DNA from: Helicoverpa zea | Taxonomy: Eukaryota; Arthropoda; Insecta; Lepidoptera; Noctuidae | Assembly (NCBI RefSeq): GCF_022581195.2 | Contig: NC_061469.1 | Coordinates: 682,001 to 746,000 of the forward strand | Reading direction: 5' to 3' | DNA length: 64,000 nt | Shown: in pieces, positions 58,729 to 64,000 of the stretch | How positions within the stretch are numbered: position 1 is the first letter of the stretch | How the letters are laid out: every line of letters starts with the position of its first letter | Made by a program: the position numbers and the translations under genes | Notes under the pieces: model-generated | What the model saw: only the letters and a program-made list of their open reading frames with translations | Database searches by the model: none | What the model was told of the DNA's origin: nothing

Positions 58729-59235
58729 ATGCTCATACATCTATTATTCGTAAATTTTATATACAGCCAACAAGCCAGCCATATTTCTACGTACCCCATT
58801 CTCTCACATAGTGAATTTCCTTGGAAGCAAAAGGCAAACGCGTCAACAGGCTGCTTTGCAGCAAACACGGTTAGCGTATGTAAAGAGCTATCGCTTCCAC
58901 GACCGTTAACTACTGCAGTTTATAATAGGGAATTTAACTTGGACCAGAAAGTTTTAATTACTTACATCCCGTTTGATCATCGATTATTCCAGAACTATTT
59001 TAAGTCCACAAGTGTGATAGACATACATTTAACGCAAAACGTCAATAGCATTAACACTTGGGATTTTTTGATTTATAGCAATAGCAAAATAATATATGAG
59101 GAAGTAAATAAATCATATCTACGCCAAAACATGTGCTCAATAAGAGACAAGACATTGATCATCCATTTTTCTAGCCTTAAAATTTTCACCTTAATTTATA
59201 GACGGTTAATTCCTACACCCTCCTTGGTTATCTAA
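58729..59235 (+). CDS. unidentified 168-codon open frame (doubtful)
   Basis: The frame begins MLIHLLFVNFIYSQQA, which resembles a short signal peptide, and continues with mixed composition (SEFPWKQKANASTGC..., three Cys at 42, 51 and 136). It ends ...RRLIPTPSLVI. I recognise no domain, no TATA box and no flanking splice sites that would extend it. It is the second longest open frame in the window, which makes it worth recording. A frame of this length can still arise by chance in AT-rich DNA. Confidence 0.2.
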   Translation: MLIHLLFVNFIYSQQASHISTYPILSHSEFPWKQKANASTGCFAANTVSVCKELSLPRPLTTAVYNREFNLDQKVLITYIPFDHRLFQNYFKSTSVIDIHLTQNVNSINTWDFLIYSNSKIIYEEVNKSYLRQNMCSIRDKTLIIHFSSLKIFTLIYRRLIPTPSLVI

Positions 59236-60784
59236 GAAAAAACATAGGTTAAAACCCCTGGTATTGGCCTTACAAAATAACAAGGTAGTGTAACATCACC
59301 TCTAGTTATAATTAATGAGTCGAGTTCATCGACACGAGAGCGCCGGCAATGACTTGCCGATAACTCGTCACTATTACGCACTAATGCGATATTGATGTAA
59401 GGGGTTCCGTACTTCAATATGTTGTAGGTATAAGAACTTTGATAGAAAATCTTAAAGTTTCACATGGGAGGACAATATATTTGCAACAGTGGACAGAAAT
59501 GAAAACTACATAACCAACTTATGAATCCACTCGCAATATCCACGTCTTATTTTTGGTGATAGGAATCATCAGATGACCTTCCTACTGGTATGATCAGGAT
59601 TTTAGTAAGTTTTCAGCTTTTAGTTCACCTCTATTCTTTCTGGAGTATCAGGGTCGAGTTGAGTCTTTCGAACCATTCCAACCATGGCTTCGGTCCTGAG
59701 GGGCCCGGCAGGGATTGTTGACTACTATTTAAACATACAACGTGCCTGCTATGTCATTTTTGGTAGTTTAATAATTGAACTTAAGGAAGTCCTCTCTCTA
59801 GATCTTTCTCCCACTATCTCCTGTTCTTCCAGTACTCTATGTATAAAAATAGTAACGACTACTTTCCACCTCAAACACTCCATCGTTAACCAGGTTTAAA
59901 AGGTTTGCAGTAATCAAACGGTAATGTTTCAGGAATAAGTAGTAATTACACGTCACACTGAACTTCAGGACGCGGAGAGATTAACTGTGTTTTATGTGGT
60001 ATGTACTGGATTAGCTGACTTAGGTCTCACCGTACTTACGGCACTTAATCTGGGTTAAAGACTGTATAAATCTCTTTAAGCTGGATAAGTAATTTGCGAA
60101 TAATTTTTACTTTTTCAACGACTTACGTACCTGTGTACTATTAATAAATTGCAGACTAATCTAATTCACAGTACAGACTAACGTCCATATAAATGAGAGT
60201 ATTAGGAACGTGATTCACAAATAGAAGAAGTTTCGTTTGATCTGAAAGCGTCTGAAGCCGAACTAATCGAGTTGTGAGTGCAGGCAGCCGCACTAATGAA
60301 ATAAGGCCGCGTCACGACTCACGCTTGACCAACATACATACAACTTGCTGCAAGTCTGAGCTTTGTTTAGCACAACTTAGTTTTAGCTTCGGTTGCTGAG
60401 GGTAGTGTTAAAATGTATGAGTTTATATTAACGCTTCGGTCTTGATGCTTTCTAAAATTACTAAGTACTATAAGAGTTTGTTTGTTGTGAAAGTACTTTA
60501 TAGAAAACGAGTAAGCACGTGTTGAAAACGACAGCTTATATGTTAAACACAAATGCCCGCAGTGTGCACATCGAGATGATCTGGCTCTCGCTACGGTAAA
60601 GTTTTAGTCATTCAATAGATGAAACTAAACTTATATCTCTGTCACATGTCAGCTGTTATACAGTCTCACATCACATAGGTTTCAGTAACAAATGCATACA
60701 AAAATATCAAACACCATTGGACATGGATTGAAATCAGTATAAAAGGCGTTCGACCAGGACTAAACGTCGCCGGTTCAGCTCCGG

Positions 60785-60925
60785 TTTCCGCATGTTTCGG
60801 AGCCGACACGGTTCCGGCAAGACCGACGTTATGTCATGAATTCAATTGTGTGGAATGCGGATATCGAACCCACTACCGTCACAAATAAACGACAGCCGTT
60901 CTATATTGCGTCACTGTGAATGTCC
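60785..60925 (-). mobile_element. worn tRNA-like SINE fragment
   Basis: The complement carries GACGGTAGTGGGTTCGATAT followed by CC, a damaged B box. It is preceded by GACGCAATATAGAACGGCTG and followed by GGCTCCGAAACATGCGGAAA. No A box or target-site duplication can be fixed. Confidence 0.4.
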
Positions 60926-62504
60926 ACCTACACATAAGGAAGAAATTGATGACATTTGTAGGAAAGCATATACATTAGTAAACAATTATTGTTTTTGTTT
61001 AATACATTTGATAACGGATGACAAAGCAAATAGATTCTAAAACTATGAATTCAATGAAAATTTTTATAATGATTGTTAGAAAACAACAATGAACCAATTC
61101 AAACTAAAACTTTTAACCTTCTATAGAATTTTAACCATTCTGCAGGTATCTAATATGTCAAAGATAAAATAAAAATGGGGAACGATTACCATAGAACATG
61201 GGATAGGTTAGCCCAGCCGTATAATTTTCTCATCGATCTATGCGACACGGGTTTTTGTCCTGCTCGGTGTTTGCAATAGGGAAGAGAGAAGGAGACAACA
61301 GATAAATCGTTGCGGAATAATCTGCAGTGTTTATTTAGCTTTTGACACTACAATGGGATATAGAGGAGCTAGCTTCGACTAATTAACGCTATTAATAGTA
61401 ATTTTGTTATTACATATTTTGCCTTCACAATGCGCTCTAAGTTACCGCTTGAGTACCAATTTATATATTCTACTACTTAATAAATTTAATACAAAACACC
61501 CCAAAATAAACCAGCTACACCCACTTTAAAACAGCCCTCATATTTCACCTTTCTAACAACATAGTGGATGCTAACAATAAACATATTGGCCGGTAACACG
61601 TTAACGACACGTCTTGTGGACACTCCCTCCGACCGTGTCTGTGCCGTGTCAGGTAAACAGGCAAACATTGTATGCAACCTCGTTGTTACGTTCAGATTTA
61701 TTTTATATGCAGGCTTCGTTGCAAGTTGTGTGCTGTTGGAAACTGCTTGAGTGTTAAACTGGTAGCCGAACTTTACGTAGACTGAAATTGTTAATAGGAT
61801 ACTTCTAGACATTGTTGCTGCATCTTAGAGAAAAAGTGGCCATACTTGTTTTATCTGTCAATAAGATCATCATCAAAAAAAAACTGTATCCTTATAAAAT
61901 CACTCATACATATAATTGATTTAAGACACAGAAACAATGCCATGGAAAACTCTATTAAAAAAAACTCATGTAAATGAAATACCAATGACCCCATGTTCCC
62001 CGTTTTTTAAATTAATGATATTCCATTATACAGCGCTGAAGATTCTCCTAATAAAAATACTTGAAATGAACCTGTACCTCTTATAGAAACGCTGGCTAAA
62101 AATAAGGCTGTTGACAATATAATAACGATGGCTAAATCTCATTATCAATCTTCTTATTTTCCTGTGCGTGGGCCAGCCCTTAGGGAGCGTCCCTTTTGTC
62201 ATTGATAACTACAGAAAACAACAATACAGGGAAACATCCTTATTTCGTGGAAAGTTCTCGAAACATGTGATGTGTATTTCAGGTATTATTCAGGGAGGTT
62301 TCAGGGAGAATAATGTGGCAAAACATAATTGAATTGCTTATGTAATGCTGATAATGAATGAATTTTCCTAGAAATTACTAAATAAGCTAAATGGCCGACA
62401 TGGATAAGATTTGAAGTTAGAAATTAAACCAGGTTAGGAACTAAGAATTTTGATTCCCTAATGCTTTGCTTGTATAACCGTGGGAAGTCGGCACATGTAA
62501 TATG

Positions 62505-62571
62505 CAGTTACAGAAATACATCCTTATCCTGGGTAACGTATACCTAGGATAAGGATGTATTTCTGTAACTG
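62505..62571. repeat. 26 bp perfect inverted repeat (hairpin)
   Basis: 62505-62530 (CAGTTACAGAAATACATCCT ...) and 62546-62571 are exact complements separated by 15 bases. Imperfect pairing continues outward. The size resembles a small-RNA precursor or a tiny foldback element. Confidence 0.85.
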
Positions 62572-62584
62572 TATACATTTTTGC

Positions 62585-62607
62585 AATAAATAAATAAATA
62601 AATAAAC
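62585..62607. repeat. (TAAA)n microsatellite
   Basis: Five to six TAAA units, directly 3' of the hairpin. Confidence 0.9.
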
Positions 62608-63839
62608 AGTGATAAATACCAAATCACGAGTAACATACTAATGTTACACCTACACGTCACAGGCATCACAGCTAATCTATCAACAATAAATATAACATAA
62701 GCTGCAAAGCAAACAAGCACACATCACTGAGCAAGCTACACCTGTTTATATACCCCTAGGCAGTGTTGCCAGCCTCGCAACATAAACTACATGCTAAAAT
62801 CATATTTGCACTTCACAATTTTAGTTGCAAAATAAACACCTGAATTTTGGAAATGTTTGTCTGCCCTTTGTCCTATGGCAAAGGTGTTGCCAGTATAAAA
62901 TATAAACAAAAATATTTCACGTTATGTAATGTTCGCAACAGTACATATTTCAGTTATTTATATTCGCCTTATTACTGTGAATATTCGCCCACACAGCTGA
63001 TAAACATCGGTGAACAATCCACCTACATGATGTCGGATGTTTGCGCACTAACTACCCTCAAATAGGGGAAGGTTAACCAGCTCCCAAAAATAGCCGGTCA
63101 CATAATTACTGCCTCGTCAATATCAAGCTATACTTGGCTCTATGGCGAATTACTTATGAGAGTTATTTACCAATTATTCCAAAAGCGAGATATTTCATCT
63201 CAATATTCGATCAACAAACTGTGGAAAATGAACAACCAAATGAAAATTAAAACCTGAAAGCGTATAAAACTGAGTTTCCTGTCAATATAGTGCAGTGGCC
63301 AGATCAAACGAACGTATCTCGATCATTGAGTGGTCGGTAACTTCAAAAGGAACCATTTGATCAATACAAGCATCCGGAATATGCACTTTTTGCTACGCTG
63401 CAAAAAGATGGAAGGAAAAACAAAGATTCATTTTAAAATGGTGAAGTGCCAACACCCGTGGAAAAAAGTAATTATTTTTCAGTACATATAAAAAAAAATA
63501 ATTCGAGAGAATATTCTAATGTTACTTCAACAGTGAAACCTTGTTGCCAACCAAATATCTTACAGCAATCTAGTGACGCATTTATACGAAACAACTTCCC
63601 TGCCAATAAAAGAAACTCGAAGAAATATAGCACACATCTCCATTAGCAACGAGTCTGCGGTGGAATGCCGATGGCCTGTCCTTGGCATATAACCTCGGAA
63701 TGTCCGCAGCACATTAGACAAAAGCCTAGATATTCTCGGCGCCAATTAGAACATCTTCGCGCCAAAACGTGAAGGCATTTTAGTATAACGCACTCTATAA
63801 CTTTCAAAAATACCGACACACAATATTCGGAAGTCTTAT

Positions 63840-64000
63840 TAGTAGTTGTTGAAAATGGTGACAGAAAAGGCTACAAGAAAAAAGGTGCAAAGCCAAAGCA
63901 GAAAACAAAAAAGAATCTTGATCCTTTTAAAAAGGCAAGAACACCACCCGACACTCGTTGCAAAAATCCGTGGAAAATTTCCGAGACACGATCAAAATCT
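63840..64000 (+). CDS. possible coding exon running off the right edge (doubtful)
   Basis: One plus-strand frame stays open to the window end and reads ENGDRKGYKKKGAKPKQKTK, then KNLDPFKKARTPPDTRCKNP, then WKISETRSKS. It is a basic, proline-bearing stretch with more protein-like composition than nearby frames. There is no in-frame Met after the upstream stop, so it would need a splice acceptor such as TTATTAG or TAGTAG just before TTGTTGAAAATGG. I know no family with this sequence. A transposon remnant is as likely as a host gene. Confidence 0.25.

Larger units (their letters stand above)
59236..63839. other. AT-rich DNA with an old SINE-like fragment and a long hairpin
   Basis: The stretch 60785-60925 looks like a worn reverse SINE (ATATCGAACCCACTACCGTC). 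The hairpin 62505-62571 and a TAAA microsatellite at 62585-62607 are listed separately. Open frames at 61486-61812, 62847-63065 and 63446-63646 have no recognisable domain. Confidence 0.35.

Overview
This is a eukaryotic window that is AT-rich and almost free of genes. It is packed with decayed transposable elements. The element families are ones I associate with Lepidoptera, and the mixture suggests a noctuid-type moth: tRNA-headed and 5S-headed SINEs sharing a tail, the element running from GGGTTCCGTAG to CTTGGCCGG, and a Penelope-like element. The organism is an inference from repeat content and from one protein exon. I cannot name a species.

The one confidently recognised gene is JNK (Drosophila basket, bsk). 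Its first coding exon lies on the minus strand at 218-369, within an exon that reaches about 382. Transcription runs right to left and the rest of the kinase lies off the left edge. The remaining window is therefore upstream of the coding start. Two short sequences with strong minus-strand splice signals look like 5'UTR exons: 53 bp at 11485-11537 and 31 bp at 37849-37879. The 31 bp one has stops in all three frames. At 58574/58575 a minus-strand sequence has a branch point, a pyrimidine tract and CAG joined directly to GTAAGC, the layout of a recursive (ratchet) splice site in a long intron. Together these suggest a bsk 5'UTR intron series longer than 58 kb, with the promoter beyond the right edge. 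This model is inference and needs RNA data.

Layout: 1-400 JNK exon; 0.9-1.2 kb old SINE; 2.9-4.2 kb GC-rich foldback element with a second inverted-repeat element inside it; 7.4-13.7 kb several SINEs, two with clear target-site duplications; 17.7-18.6 kb a Penelope-derived element of 898 bp with perfect 151 bp inverted ends and a GIY-YIG endonuclease frame but no reverse transcriptase; 19.4-19.7 kb a possible two-exon small gene; 22.3-23.2 kb two repeat elements; 29.7, 46.5 and 49.3 kb three copies of a hAT-like MITE; 31.6-32.3 kb a foldback element split by a SINE; 34.0-36.1 kb a composite with three related terminal repeats; 40.1-40.7 kb a diverged tandem duplication; 41.5-43.6 kb a nearly identical 1048 bp tandem duplication; 48.1-48.6 kb a 328 bp spaced duplication; 53.6-53.8 kb a retroposon with a 17 bp target-site duplication; 57.4-58.0 kb another foldback. 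Five dispersed blocks rich in the GCTACG/CGTAGC motif occur at 13.8, 38.2, 39.3, 44.1 and 58.4 kb.

Apart from JNK exon 1 and the Penelope endonuclease, no reading frame is convincing. Three weak candidates are listed with low confidence: 19371-19686, 58729-59235, and a frame running off the right edge from about 63840.
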